Source: Nocardioides sp. JS614
GTDB taxonomy: Bacteria; Actinomycetota; Actinomycetes; Propionibacteriales; Nocardioidaceae
Reading direction: 5' to 3'
DNA length: 64,000 bases
Assembly: GCF_000015265.1 (NCBI RefSeq)
Contig: NC_008699.1
Span: 558,001-622,000 of the forward strand
Shown: piece by piece, positions 34,799-43,213 of the stretch
How positions within the stretch are numbered: the stretch's first letter is position 1
Layout of the letters: each line of letters opens with the position of its first letter
Translations under genes and position numbers: made by a program
Notes under the pieces: generated by a model
Databases searched by the model: none
Told to the model about the DNA's origin: nothing
Seen by the model: only the letters and a program-made list of their open reading frames with translations

Positions 34799-35883
34799 TG
34801 GCCAGCATCAAGAAGCGCGACAACGGCAAGTGGCGGGCTCGCTATCGCGACGAGGGCGGCAAGGAGCACGCGCGGCACTTCGCGCGCAAGACCGACGCCC
34901 AGGACTGGCTCGACGAGGAGACGGCCGGGCTCGTGCGCGGCGACTGGATCGACCCGCGCCACGGCAAGATCACGTTCGCTCAGTGGTTCGCGGACTGGTC
35001 GGCCCGACAGGTGTGGGCGGACGGCACGCTCGAGGCGGCGGAGCAGGCGGCGGCGTCCGTGACGTTCGGCAACATCGCCATGCGGAAGATCCTCCGGTCC
35101 CACGTCGAGGCCTGGGTCAAGTCGATGAGCACGACCCTCGCCGCGAGCACGACCCGCATGCGCTACAACTACGTCCACATGGCCTTCCGCGCCGCGGTGC
35201 GCGACAAGGTGATCCGGGAGGCGCCCTCCGATGGGGTCGCACTCCCGAAGATCCCCAGGGCTGAGGTCACGATGCTGATCCCGACGCCGGAGCAGGTCGC
35301 GGCCGCGCGGGTGTCCTGTCCCGATTCGGCGTTCGTCGGGTTCATCGCGGTGTGCGCCTACGCCGGCCTCCGGCTGGGCGAGGCGGCCGGGCTGCAGGTC
35401 GGCGACGTCGACTTCCTCCGACGTGAGATCCGCGTGCGCCGGCAGGTGCAGGGGCAGACCGTAGCCACGGCCAAGGTCGTCCCGCCGAAGGCTGGGTCGG
35501 CCCGGACGGTGTACGTCGACGACAGCCTCGTGAAGCTGCTGTCGACGCACGTCCGCGACTACGGCACCTGGGGCGACGAGGGTTGGCTGTTCGGCATGGG
35601 CACGCTGCTGAACCGGAACTCGGCCGGTCACCTGTGGCGACAGACCCGGCAGGGTGTCGGCCTGGACGCCTTCACGCTCCACGACCTGCGCCATTTCTAC
35701 GCCTCCGGCCTGATCGCGGCGGGATGCGACGTCGTGACGGTGCAGCACGCGCTCGGGCACTCGTCGCCGACGATCACCCTCAACACCTACTCGCACCTGT
35801 GGCCCAAGGCCGAGGACCGAACGCGAGATGCCGCGGCGTCACTCTGGCGTCCTGCGACCCGTCAAGGGAAGGCTGCGCAATGA
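34798..35883 (+). CDS. Tyrosine site-specific integrase of the 14.2-kb element
   Basis: 361 aa. The N-terminal arm-binding domain (RDNGKWRARYRDEGGKEHAR, residues 8-27) is followed by a SAM-like core-binding domain and the catalytic domain. Catalytic residues are visible: Arg in AGLRLGEAAG, HxxR in LHDLRHFYAS, His in LGHSSPTIT and Tyr in NTYSHL. It is complete and sits ~600 bases from attR, so it is very likely the recombinase that inserted the element at yajQ. Confidence 0.95.
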   Translation: MASIKKRDNGKWRARYRDEGGKEHARHFARKTDAQDWLDEETAGLVRGDWIDPRHGKITFAQWFADWSARQVWADGTLEAAEQAAASVTFGNIAMRKILRSHVEAWVKSMSTTLAASTTRMRYNYVHMAFRAAVRDKVIREAPSDGVALPKIPRAEVTMLIPTPEQVAAARVSCPDSAFVGFIAVCAYAGLRLGEAAGLQVGDVDFLRREIRVRRQVQGQTVATAKVVPPKAGSARTVYVDDSLVKLLSTHVRDYGTWGDEGWLFGMGTLLNRNSAGHLWRQTRQGVGLDAFTLHDLRHFYASGLIAAGCDVVTVQHALGHSSPTITLNTYSHLWPKAEDRTRDAAASLWRPATRQGKAAQ

Positions 35884-36476
35884 TGACTGTTCCCCTCGTC
35901 TTCACGCTCGAGGAGATGCTGCCTCACTTCGTCGACCCCGACCGTCGGTGCGACCCGACCGCCGAGGAGGTCGAGATTGCTGGCGTTCGGCTCGGGAGGA
36001 ACGCCTACCCGGGGCTCGTGATCTCGCTGTACAACGAGGGGTTGCTGAACTCCGATGTCGCGGCGACAGTCGTGCCTTCAGCGTGGTCAGCTGCTGAATT
36101 CCCGAGCCTCCAGCTCGAGCAGGAGGAATGGCGAGACCTCTTCGACCTTGCCGGATACACCGTCGATGGCAAGCGGGCTGCGCGGCCGGGCGCATCTCTG
36201 AGCCTTTGGCGCGGCGCCATACCTGAGCACCGACTCGGGTGGGCGTGGACCGATGACAGGGAAGTCGCCGAGTGGTTTGCGGCCCGGCCCCACAACTCGG
36301 GTCGAGGCCGGGTGTTCACCGCCGAGGTAGAGCCCAGCCGGCTGCTCGCCAGGATCAGCGAGCAGCGGCCGGGCGAATCCGAGTACGTCGTCGACGCTCG
36401 CGGACTCGAGACCGTTGCGGACTGTCTGCGGACTGAGCGCACCACCGACGGCGGTGACCTGCATGTTCAGCGGTAG
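35880..36476 (+). CDS. Cargo protein with ADP-ribosyltransferase-like C-terminal pattern
   Basis: 198 aa, coupled to the integrase (ATGA). The C-terminal half shows LSLWRGAIPEHRLGWAWTDD, a VAEWFAARP helix, a GRVFTAEVEPSRLLA strand and ESEYVVDARG. Order and spacing (R-G, then aromatic/Thr, then E-x-E) resemble the R-S-E fold of mono-ADP-ribosyltransferases. This is pattern-level evidence only. The last codons and TAG stop lie inside the attR core. Integrase-adjacent cargo in satellites often carries defence or toxin functions. Confidence 0.6.
   Translation: MMTVPLVFTLEEMLPHFVDPDRRCDPTAEEVEIAGVRLGRNAYPGLVISLYNEGLLNSDVAATVVPSAWSAAEFPSLQLEQEEWRDLFDLAGYTVDGKRAARPGASLSLWRGAIPEHRLGWAWTDDREVAEWFAARPHNSGRGRVFTAEVEPSRLLARISEQRPGESEYVVDARGLETVADCLRTERTTDGGDLHVQR
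36415..36433 (+). repeat. Right putative integrase arm site
   Basis: TTGCGGACTGTCTGCGGAC, 17 of 19 bases identical to 22343 and in the same orientation, 32 bases inside the attR core. It lies within the cargo gene's coding sequence. Confidence 0.5.
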
Positions 36477-36482
36477 TTGGTG
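36466..36482. repeat. attR core (17 bp)
   Basis: TTCAGCGGTAGTTGGTG, identical to attL. Read on the minus strand it supplies the Thr-Asn-Tyr-Arg-stop end of yajQ, so insertion left that gene intact. Confidence 0.9.
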
Positions 36483-36958
36483 AACTGCACCGCGAAGTCG
36501 TAGTCCTGCTGCTTGACCAGGGCGATCACGGCCTGGAGGTCGTCGCGCTTCTTGGAGGAGACCCGCAGCTCGTCGCCCTGGATCTGCGCCTTCACGCCCT
36601 TGGGACCCTCGTCGCGGATCAGCTTGGAGATCTTCTTGGCGTCCTCCGAGGAGATGCCCTCCTTGAGCGCGATCGCGATCTTGCTCTGCTGGCCGGACTG
36701 GCGAGGCTCGGAGGCGTCGAGGACCTTGAGGCTCACGTCGCGCTTGACCAGCTTGGTCTTGAAGACGTCGAGCACCGCGCTGGCCCGGTCGTCGGCCGAT
36801 GCGGAGATCTCGATCGCGTGCTCGCCCTGCCACTCGATGCTGGCGCCGGTGCCCTTGAAGTCGAAGCGCGTCGCGATCTCGCGGGCCGTCTGGCCCAGGG
36901 CGTTGTCGACCTCCTGGCGGTCGATCTTGCTCACGATGTCGAACGACGAGTCGGCCAT
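36467..36958 (-). CDS. yajQ: YajQ/DUF520 family protein
   Basis: 163 aa, full length for the family, with the conserved start SFDIVSKIDRQEVDNALGQT and the YDFAVQFTNYR end. YajQ proteins bind nucleotides (cyclic di-GMP in Xanthomonas), but the actinobacterial role is unsettled. The gene's 3' end is the integration site of the 14.2-kb element and was rebuilt perfectly. Confidence 0.95.
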   Translation of the reverse strand: MADSSFDIVSKIDRQEVDNALGQTAREIATRFDFKGTGASIEWQGEHAIEISASADDRASAVLDVFKTKLVKRDVSLKVLDASEPRQSGQQSKIAIALKEGISSEDAKKISKLIRDEGPKGVKAQIQGDELRVSSKKRDDLQAVIALVKQQDYDFAVQFTNYR

Positions 36959-37076
36959 GGTGCACTCCTGTCGCTGCGGCGCCCGGAGGGGGCGCTGAGG
37001 TTTTCGTCTGCCGTGACGGCTGCGCTATTGTTTCGCCAAGTTGCCGCTGGGCCAAACGGCCCCGGCGCAGCATCCC

Positions 37077-37158
37077 GGCAGGTTGCCCGAGCGGCCAATG
37101 GGAGCGGACTGTAAATCCGTCGGCTTTGCCTTCGAAGGTTCGAATCCTTCACCTGCCA
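37077..37158 (+). tRNA. tRNA-Tyr (anticodon GTA)
   Basis: The acceptor stem GGCAGGT pairs with ACCTGCC. The anticodon loop CTGTAAA carries GTA. A long variable arm (a class II tRNA) precedes a TTCGAAT T-loop. 82 bases without CCA. A strong terminator follows at 37172. A tyrosine integrase lies 3' of it, so the tRNA end is a candidate attachment site. Confidence 0.96.
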
Positions 37159-37171
37159 CACGGGACACGAG

Positions 37172-37210
37172 GGGCCCCTGACCTGCGGAAACGCGGGGCA
37201 GGGGCCCTTT
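37172..37210 (+). terminator. Terminator of tRNA-Tyr
   Basis: GGGCCCCTG and CAGGGGCCC form a perfect 9-bp stem, extended inward by CCTGCG/CGCGGG around a GAAA loop and followed by TTT. Confidence 0.88.
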
Positions 37211-37340
37211 GCTTCTTGTCCGGCTGGCACCGGCCGATGGCGACCGATTGCGGCTATCCGTGTCGAATACGTGTCGAAGTTCGGGCCACGCCACGACTGA
37301 TGCACCCGTCAGAGACCGCCCGACCGCAGGGAAGCGCGCG

Positions 37341-38720
37341 CTACTGGAGCTCCTCGCTGATCCGGGTGAGGGCGATCTTGTCGTCACCCTCGACGCAGTT
37401 GGCGTAGATCCGGAGGAGGACGTCGACGCTGTGGCCGGCCCATTCGGCGACGCGGGCCGGTGGCACCCCGGCGTTGAGCCAGGTGGACAGGCAGGCGTGG
37501 CGCAGGTCGTAGGGTCGGCGGGCGAGCACGGAGTCGGCCTGCTGCCGGGTGAGTGCGTTGCGTCGGGCCGCTGCCCAGACCCGGTAGATGGTCTTCGCGC
37601 TGACCAGCGAGTGGTAGGGCGGTGAGAGGGGCGTGCCGGCGCGCCCAGTGCGGGCGGCGAAGAGGTGGCCTTGAGCGCCGGTCGGGAACGTCTCGAGATG
37701 TCGCGTCAGCGTGGCGACCAGGTCCGGGTGAGCCGGGACCGGTCGGGTGTCCTCGCGGCCGCGGTGCTTGAGTCCCCGTACCTCGCCGGCGGTGGCGGTG
37801 TCGGTCCAGGCGGCCCCGGCGCGCTGATGAGAGCGGGACAGCAGGATCTGCCCCCACCCCGACATGGGGAGTTGCAGATCCTCCCGGCGCAACTCGATGG
37901 CCTCGCCCGGTCGGAGACCGGCGTAGTACAGGCTGGCGAAGTAGGCGGTGAGCGCTGGGGAGGCAGTCTGGACGGCATCGAGCAAGGCCCGTGCCTGGGT
38001 CGGGTTGACCACGACTCGCCGGTCGACGACCTCGGTGGTGCGCGGCGGTCGCCACCGCACCCGATGCAGCGGGTTGCTGGGGAACGCTTCAACCTCGACG
38101 GCGTACTCCAAGACGTTGTGCAAAGTGGCGCGCTTGCGGGTGACGGTAGAAGCCGCGGCCGGGCGTCCGTCCTGGCGTAGGGCGATCCGGTCCAGTGCCT
38201 GACGCAGGGTCGCGGAGCTGCTGAAGGCCACCAGTGGCGGCGAGTGCCGCGTGAGCCAAGCGAGCGCGGCGGCATGCTCGTCATCCAGACTGGTCGAGCG
38301 TGCGGCGGTGTTGAAGGCCCACCGGAACAGCACGCGGCGCATCCGAGCCACCGGCGGACGTCCACCTGCCTCCGGCATCGTCGCGATCGTGACGTCCGTC
38401 AGCGCCTCGGCGATCCCACGACGGTGGCGGGCCGAGGCGTGGGCCCACTTGACGTCGACGTAGGCCATCGCGTGTTGCATCCAGGTGCGCTCCGGCGCCT
38501 GCTCCTGCATTGAGAGCGGCAGGCCGTTGTCGACAACGAAGGACTGGCCGGCCTGGGCAGCGACCTTGAGCTGGGCGCGGAACGCGTCCGCCAGCTTCCG
38601 GGTCGTGAAGGTGCGCCGGAACCGGCGACCCTGCACCTGCCACCTGACTGCATAGGTGGTACCCCGGGCTCCCCGGTAGGGGAGCACCGCGTAGATCCGT
38701 ACGTCGAAGCTGGTCTCCAT
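37341..38720 (-). CDS. Tyrosine integrase of a second element at tRNA-Tyr
   Basis: 459 aa from ATG 38720. The N-terminus (YAVRWQVQGRRFRRTFTTRK) is an arm-binding domain. The catalytic domain shows Arg in YYAGLRPGEAIELR, RRPYDLRHACLSTWLNAG for the HxxR box, WAGHSVDVLLRIYANC with the His and nucleophilic Tyr. It is a large integrase of the type found in actinobacterial integrative elements. It reads towards the tRNA-Tyr, 180 bases away. Confidence 0.9.
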   Translation of the reverse strand: METSFDVRIYAVLPYRGARGTTYAVRWQVQGRRFRRTFTTRKLADAFRAQLKVAAQAGQSFVVDNGLPLSMQEQAPERTWMQHAMAYVDVKWAHASARHRRGIAEALTDVTIATMPEAGGRPPVARMRRVLFRWAFNTAARSTSLDDEHAAALAWLTRHSPPLVAFSSSATLRQALDRIALRQDGRPAAASTVTRKRATLHNVLEYAVEVEAFPSNPLHRVRWRPPRTTEVVDRRVVVNPTQARALLDAVQTASPALTAYFASLYYAGLRPGEAIELRREDLQLPMSGWGQILLSRSHQRAGAAWTDTATAGEVRGLKHRGREDTRPVPAHPDLVATLTRHLETFPTGAQGHLFAARTGRAGTPLSPPYHSLVSAKTIYRVWAAARRNALTRQQADSVLARRPYDLRHACLSTWLNAGVPPARVAEWAGHSVDVLLRIYANCVEGDDKIALTRISEELQ

Positions 38721-38886
38721 CGGAGCGGGTGCCTTCGTACTCCTTGGTACGAGGCGGTGATCTTGGGCTGCCGCCTCGTACAGGTCATAGGTCGGGTCCG
38801 GGTGACTCGCCACTCGGCGTAGCGGCCCTGTGGAGACGGCGCCCGCAGCGAGACTTGTGCACAGAACTCGGGTCAGGGGCTCGGGA

Positions 38887-39114
38887 TCACAGCGCTGTCT
38901 CCATCCGTTCGTCGACCCAGCGGTCGAAATCCGCCTCGCGGACTCTGAGCTGCGCATTGGGGAGCACGAGGCACGGGGGAGCCTTGTGTGCTTGGCGCCA
39001 GTCGTAGAACGTGGATCGGGAGACCCCGAGCCGCGCGCAGATTTCTGGCACGGTGAGTAGGTGCTCCGTGGCGGCCGGGGACGGGACGGTGTCTGAGTTC
39101 GTCGGCAAGTCCAT
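38887..39114 (-). CDS. Excisionase-like HTH protein
   Basis: 75 aa with LLTVPEICARLGVSRSTFYD near residue 20 and a wing ending in AQLRVREADFDRWVDERM, the AlpA/Xis pattern. It lies upstream of the integrase on the same strand, the standard xis-int arrangement of actinobacterial elements. Confidence 0.85.
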   Translation of the reverse strand: MDLPTNSDTVPSPAATEHLLTVPEICARLGVSRSTFYDWRQAHKAPPCLVLPNAQLRVREADFDRWVDERMETAL

Positions 39115-39414
39115 GCGGTTGAGGTACGTGATCAGTGCCAGTGCGGCACGGACGGCCTGGTGACGAGGGTCGTCAACCCCGTGACTTGGGACTTCCTAGC
39201 TCTCGTGCAGGTCCGGAGCCGCGGGACGAGTGCTGGGTGGAGCCCGGCACGCGTGGCGCCGGGTGTCGCGATCGATCAGCCCAGCGTTAGAGAGGCGGCG
39301 GACGGTGTCGACCAGGTCGCTGTTTCGGTCGACCGGGGGGTTCTTCCCGCACGGGTGCGGGGAGGTCGTCGCTTCGAGCGGGGTGGGGGAGCCCGAACAC
39401 AAACCGCCTTCGTA
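39115..39414. other. 300-base stretch without a supported gene
   Basis: Upstream of the excisionase-like gene. A 68-codon minus-strand reading frame is present, but nothing in it is recognisable. It probably holds the xis-int promoter, which I cannot place. Confidence 0.4.
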
Positions 39415-40725
39415 CTAAAGACCTGGGACATCGAACTGCGTCCCCTTCGCGGGCGGACGGTGGATGAGGGCGGCATGGAGATCGACCCGGCTCGCGCCCG
39501 GCGACACCGCGGCAGGCTCTGGCCGAGGCCGCAGGTGCTCACGTATGGTCCTGACGACTTCGAGGTCGCTCGGGTGGGCAACTGGCACGAAGCGCTCGCG
39601 AACTGGGTGGACCAGCCGTCCTTCGCCGCTCGCCAGTCGCGGCACGGTCACGCGCTGAACGAATGCCCCGCGCTCGACACCGGCTTCGAGGACATCGCTG
39701 ATGCGTTCGTCGATGCGGCGGAAGAGCGTCTGGAAGCCACCGAGCATCCGCGGCTCGATCACGGTTCCGGATGGCAACGCCTTCATTCGGCTGACCGCGT
39801 TCGCGGCTTCTGCGGTGGCGCCGGCGCCGTTGCCGAGTCTTCCCCCGACGTTGCGGAGCTCGCGCTGGATCCGTGAGTACGTCGCGGTGCGGGCTCGCCA
39901 TTGCTCGGCCAGTGGGGGATCGACCCGTTCGGCGTAAGGAATGAGCTGTGAGGTGAGCAGGCGCTGAGAGTCGACGATTAGGCGCAAGTTGATGGCGTTG
40001 GGAAGCGACTTCAGCCGGACCAGGAGGTTGTGCTCGGCCTGGAGCACTCCGAGGACTCCCGGCTTGGCCGGTCCGCGGATCGGCTTGGTCCGTGGGCGCC
40101 AGCCGGTCTGGTCGACGCTGTAGTCGGGCTGCCCGAGGCTGACGTCGAGCGCAGTAGCGAGTGCGGCCCACCCGAGTCGATCGCAGCCGGCGAGCGACTC
40201 CCAGTCGGGCGTGTTCCGGTACCGACGATCGAGCACGACCAGTGCTTGGCTGATCGCCGCGACGTCGCCTGCGATTGTTCGCGCTTGGGCTCCCGTGAGT
40301 TGAACGGATACGTCGGGCGCGGTGTCGTGCTCGGCGAGGGCTGCGGCCCTTGCTGCCAGGCGCCAGTGCTCGACCACGTCGTTCAAGCTCGGCGTCGCGA
40401 GTGCCGTACTGGACGCGGCCGTCGTCGCTGCCTGATCGCGAGCGAGCTCGAGAGCTCGGACCAGTTCGCTCACTGCCGCGCCATGATCGCTCGTCGCGCG
40501 GAAGGGATCCGCCGGCTTCAGCGGGATGTTCGGGAACGTCAGCGGCTGTGCGACACGGATGGCTTGCACGCACCAGGTGAGGAGCGTGCGACGGTAGCGC
40601 AGGATCTGTTGTCCGACCTCAGCCCGCTCGGTCGGCGAGTCTGCGGCGAGCCGGTGCATCACCCGGTGCTGGCGCAGGAGCGCCGCCAACTCCGTGCGCA
40701 TCTGGGCACCGTTCTCGCCGTACAT
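39415..40725 (-). CDS. Hypothetical protein of the second element
   Basis: 436 aa, largely helical, rich in Ala, Arg and Leu, without membrane segments or a signal peptide. It contains TPDWESLAGCDRLGWAALAT and LVRLKSLPNAINLRLIVDSQ. It shares one base with the stop-start of the upstream 99-aa gene, so they form a pair. I do not recognise a family. The length and intact frame argue for a real gene. Confidence 0.75.
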   Translation of the reverse strand: MYGENGAQMRTELAALLRQHRVMHRLAADSPTERAEVGQQILRYRRTLLTWCVQAIRVAQPLTFPNIPLKPADPFRATSDHGAAVSELVRALELARDQAATTAASSTALATPSLNDVVEHWRLAARAAALAEHDTAPDVSVQLTGAQARTIAGDVAAISQALVVLDRRYRNTPDWESLAGCDRLGWAALATALDVSLGQPDYSVDQTGWRPRTKPIRGPAKPGVLGVLQAEHNLLVRLKSLPNAINLRLIVDSQRLLTSQLIPYAERVDPPLAEQWRARTATYSRIQRELRNVGGRLGNGAGATAEAANAVSRMKALPSGTVIEPRMLGGFQTLFRRIDERISDVLEAGVERGAFVQRVTVPRLASGEGRLVHPVRERFVPVAHPSDLEVVRTIREHLRPRPEPAAVSPGASRVDLHAALIHRPPAKGTQFDVPGL

Positions 40726-41024
40726 CAGCCGATGTCCAGATCGTGTGCGTCGACGATCATCGCCAGGATCAGCTCGACCGACAGGGCGTCGACTCCGTAG
40801 TTCTCGAGCTCCTCTACGGCGCTGCTCGCGACGGTGAGCAGGATGTCGCGATCGTCGGTGAGGTCGTCTGTGTCGAGTGCGGGGCAGTCGTCGCCGTGTA
40901 CGCGGTCCAGTTCGAGCAGCACCCGCTCGTACGCGGACGACGCCTCAATGGTCAGAGCTTGGTCGGCGAGGGCGGCGACGTACGACCTGGCTTGCGCGAG
41001 GGTCTGTGCGTGGGGGAGAAGCAT
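40725..41024 (-). CDS. Hypothetical acidic protein of the second element
   Basis: 99 aa, acidic and helical, with a DTDDLTDDRDILLTVAS centre. Coupled to the 436-aa gene. The ATG is preceded by a GGAGGGA site. No family recognised. Confidence 0.7.
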   Translation of the reverse strand: MLLPHAQTLAQARSYVAALADQALTIEASSAYERVLLELDRVHGDDCPALDTDDLTDDRDILLTVASSAVEELENYGVDALSVELILAMIVDAHDLDIG

Positions 41025-41140
41025 GTTCCCTCCTTCCGGGGTCGGGAATCGACCGTGTGCCGTTGATCGCTTTCAGGCGCCTGGCGGCGCGAATGCTGTG
41101 GACGAAGGTGGGCGTGACTTGGCCATGGGCCGGATCCGGA

Positions 41141-41677
41141 TCACCCAATGAGTTGCTGATTCGCGATCGCCTCGATCCGGCGACGGCGCAGGACGTCTTC
41201 GCGTACGAAGTCGGCGAAGTCCTTCTTGCGGTCGCGGATCTCGATCTCGCCGCCGGAGTCGGCCGGGAGCTCGCCCGGCCAGGTGGTCTGCCTAGTCGGG
41301 CGGTCGCGGTCGAGCCGAGTACCACAGATCGACACCCAGTCCCGCAGCCGGCCGCGAGCTTCCGCGAACTCCCGCATCCAGCTGATGGGTGCCGACGGCG
41401 ACGCCGACTCGTGGTAGCAGCTGAGCCAGTGGCAGTGCAGCGCCGACAGCTCCCAGACGAGTTCGTCGTGGCGGTGCCAGTACGGCGGCACGATGTTCGG
41501 CGGGAGACCGAACGTGCTCTTGAGCCACTTGACCCACTCGTCCAGGTCGTGCCACTCGATCTCGGCCTGCTCCGCGTCCAGCAGGTTCCAGTTGATCGGA
41601 ACCGGCGGTCGCTCCAGGAGCTCCGTCACGCTGCGGTAGCCGTCAGGGTCGTCGGGCTCGTCCGGGTACGGACTCAT
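41141..41677 (-). CDS. DUF4913-like protein
   Basis: 178 aa. The stretch VPPYWHRHDELVWELSALHC and the following tryptophan-rich HWLSCYHE match the DUF4913 pattern of small proteins in actinobacterial integrative/conjugative elements. Function unknown. It lies between the SSB gene and the hypothetical pair, as usual in such elements. Confidence 0.72.
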   Translation of the reverse strand: MSPYPDEPDDPDGYRSVTELLERPPVPINWNLLDAEQAEIEWHDLDEWVKWLKSTFGLPPNIVPPYWHRHDELVWELSALHCHWLSCYHESASPSAPISWMREFAEARGRLRDWVSICGTRLDRDRPTRQTTWPGELPADSGGEIEIRDRKKDFADFVREDVLRRRRIEAIANQQLIG

Positions 41678-41688
41678 GGCGAGTCCGA

Positions 41689-42102
41689 TCAGAGGCCAAC
41701 GGCGGGCGGCTGTGGCACGGATGTCAGGGACCGGTCAGCAGCGTGCCGACCGCGCTGGACGACGTAGTCGGTCTTGCTGACGTTGTGACCGATCTTGCGG
41801 GCGACGAACTCCTCCTTGATGACGCTGCCCTCGCGGCCGTCCACCTCGTACTCGTGGACGTAGCCGCTGGCCACGAACGAGTCGCCCTTGCGGAAGCGTG
41901 CGTAGGTCTCGCGGGCGGTGCTCTCGAAGGCGACCATGTCGTGGAAGGTGGGGTCGAGCTTCGTGAAGCTGCCGTCGACTTCCTTGCGCCACTGCTCGAT
42001 GCCGACGCGCATGCGACAGCATTCGGCGCCGGCCTTGGTGAAGTGCAGTTCGGGTGCGGAGGCGATGAACCCGACCAGGCTCATCTGCGTGGGCATCGAC
42101 AT
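41689..42102 (-). CDS. ssb: Single-stranded DNA-binding protein (accessory, element-borne)
   Basis: 137 aa from ATG 42102. The OB-fold pattern MSLVGFIASAPELHFTKAGA, then WRKEVDGSF and a KGDSFVASGYVHEYE strand are SSB-like. The C-terminus ends in PPAVGL and lacks the acidic tip (DDDIPF type) used by chromosomal SSB to recruit partners. It fits plasmid/ICE-type accessory SSBs. The gene starts 88 bases from the IS3 element. Confidence 0.82.
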   Translation of the reverse strand: MSMPTQMSLVGFIASAPELHFTKAGAECCRMRVGIEQWRKEVDGSFTKLDPTFHDMVAFESTARETYARFRKGDSFVASGYVHEYEVDGREGSVIKEEFVARKIGHNVSKTDYVVQRGRHAADRSLTSVPQPPAVGL

Positions 42103-42242
42103 CCTGACTCCTGCATTCGGGCGGCGTCCGGTTGGCGCCGCTTCAGGAATTAAGGTGCGTGTGGGCGACCAAAGGGTCGCAGTGCACCATGAAGCGCCCC
42201 AGGTTTGATGCCGCATCCTTTTGAGTTGGAAGGATGCGAACC

Positions 42243-42554
42243 ATGCCGAAGAAGATCGATCCCGCAGTCAAGGAGCGGTGCGTGCGGCAGGTGCTGGAGC
42301 ACCTGCCGGAGTACCCGTCGCTGACCGCGGCCGCCGAGTCCGTCGCACGCCGCGAAGGCCTCGGGAAGGAGACCGTGCGCCGGTGGGTCGTCCAGGCCCA
42401 GATCGACGGCGGCCAGCGCCAGGGCGCAACCAGCGAGGAGCTCGCTGAGATCAAGGAGCTCAAAGCCAAGGTCCGTCGGCTCGAGGAAGACAACGAGATC
42501 CTCCGCCGGGCCTCAATTTTCTTCGCGGGGGAACTCGACCCCCGCAATCGCTGA
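42243..42554 (+). CDS. IS3-family transposase OrfA
   Basis: 103 aa from ATG 42243; an in-frame ATG lies three codons earlier. N-terminal helix-turn-helix (ESVARREGLGKETVRRWV) and a C-terminal leucine-zipper-like stretch (IKELKAKVRRLEEDNEILRR), as in IS3 OrfA. Near the end, ATT TTC TTC followed by a GCGGGGG/CCCCCGC hairpin marks the expected -1 frameshift site to OrfB. Confidence 0.9.
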   Translation: MPKKIDPAVKERCVRQVLEHLPEYPSLTAAAESVARREGLGKETVRRWVVQAQIDGGQRQGATSEELAEIKELKAKVRRLEEDNEILRRASIFFAGELDPRNR

Positions 42555-43213
42555 TCGTCGCGTTCATCGACGAGCTGCGGGCCGAGGGCCACGCGGTCGA
42601 GTCGATCTGCCGGGTCCTGCGCGAGCAGGGCTGCCAGATCGCCGCGCGGACCTACCGCGACTGGGCACAAGCCAACTGCCTTGTCGCAGCCCGGACGATC
42701 ACCGACGCTCAGGTCACCAACCAGGTCCGTGACCTGGCCTGGACCGTCGACCACGAAGGGGTGCGCCGGATGACACCCGAGGGGCTCTACGGGCGTCGGA
42801 AGATGACCGCGCTGGTGCAGCGCACGTCGCCCGAGGCATCGCCCGGCAGCGTGGACCGGGCGATGAGAACCCTGTCCCTGCAAGGGGTTCGGCGTTCGAA
42901 GGGGATCCGGACCACGATCCCGGCCAAGGACGGCAAGCGAGCCGGTGACCTGCTGGATCGCGACTTCACCGCCGAAGCGCCGAACAGGACCTGGGTCATG
43001 GACTTCACCTACGTGAGAACCTGGGCCGGGTTCGTCTACGTCGCGTTCATCCTCGACGTGTTCGCCCAGAAGATCGTCGCCTGGAACGTCGCGCCCACCA
43101 AGGCCGTCGAGTTGGTCGACGTCCCGCTGCGAATGGCGTTGTGGCAACGCGACCGCGAGGGCCACCCGATCGTGCCCGGCGAACTGATCGGCCACGCCGA
43201 CGCCGGATCGCAA

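Larger units (their letters stand above)
22220..36482. mobile_element. 14.2-kb integrated phage-satellite-like element in the 3' end of yajQ
   Basis: Bounded by 17-bp direct repeats at 22220 and 36466, one of which is the 3' end of yajQ. Inside are a tyrosine integrase next to the right end, short HTH proteins, a predicted replication initiator with internal iterons, a terminase pair, a tape-measure protein and many small genes packed with ATGA/GTGA overlaps. No portal, capsid, head protease or tail-tube gene is present. The repeats and gene content are seen directly; the satellite interpretation is inference. Confidence 0.85.

Noticed and set aside
37211..37340. Second attachment-site copy downstream of tRNA-Tyr
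   Set aside because: TCGAATACGTGTCGAAG resembles the T-loop only loosely; no 15-bp or longer match to the tRNA 3' end was seen.
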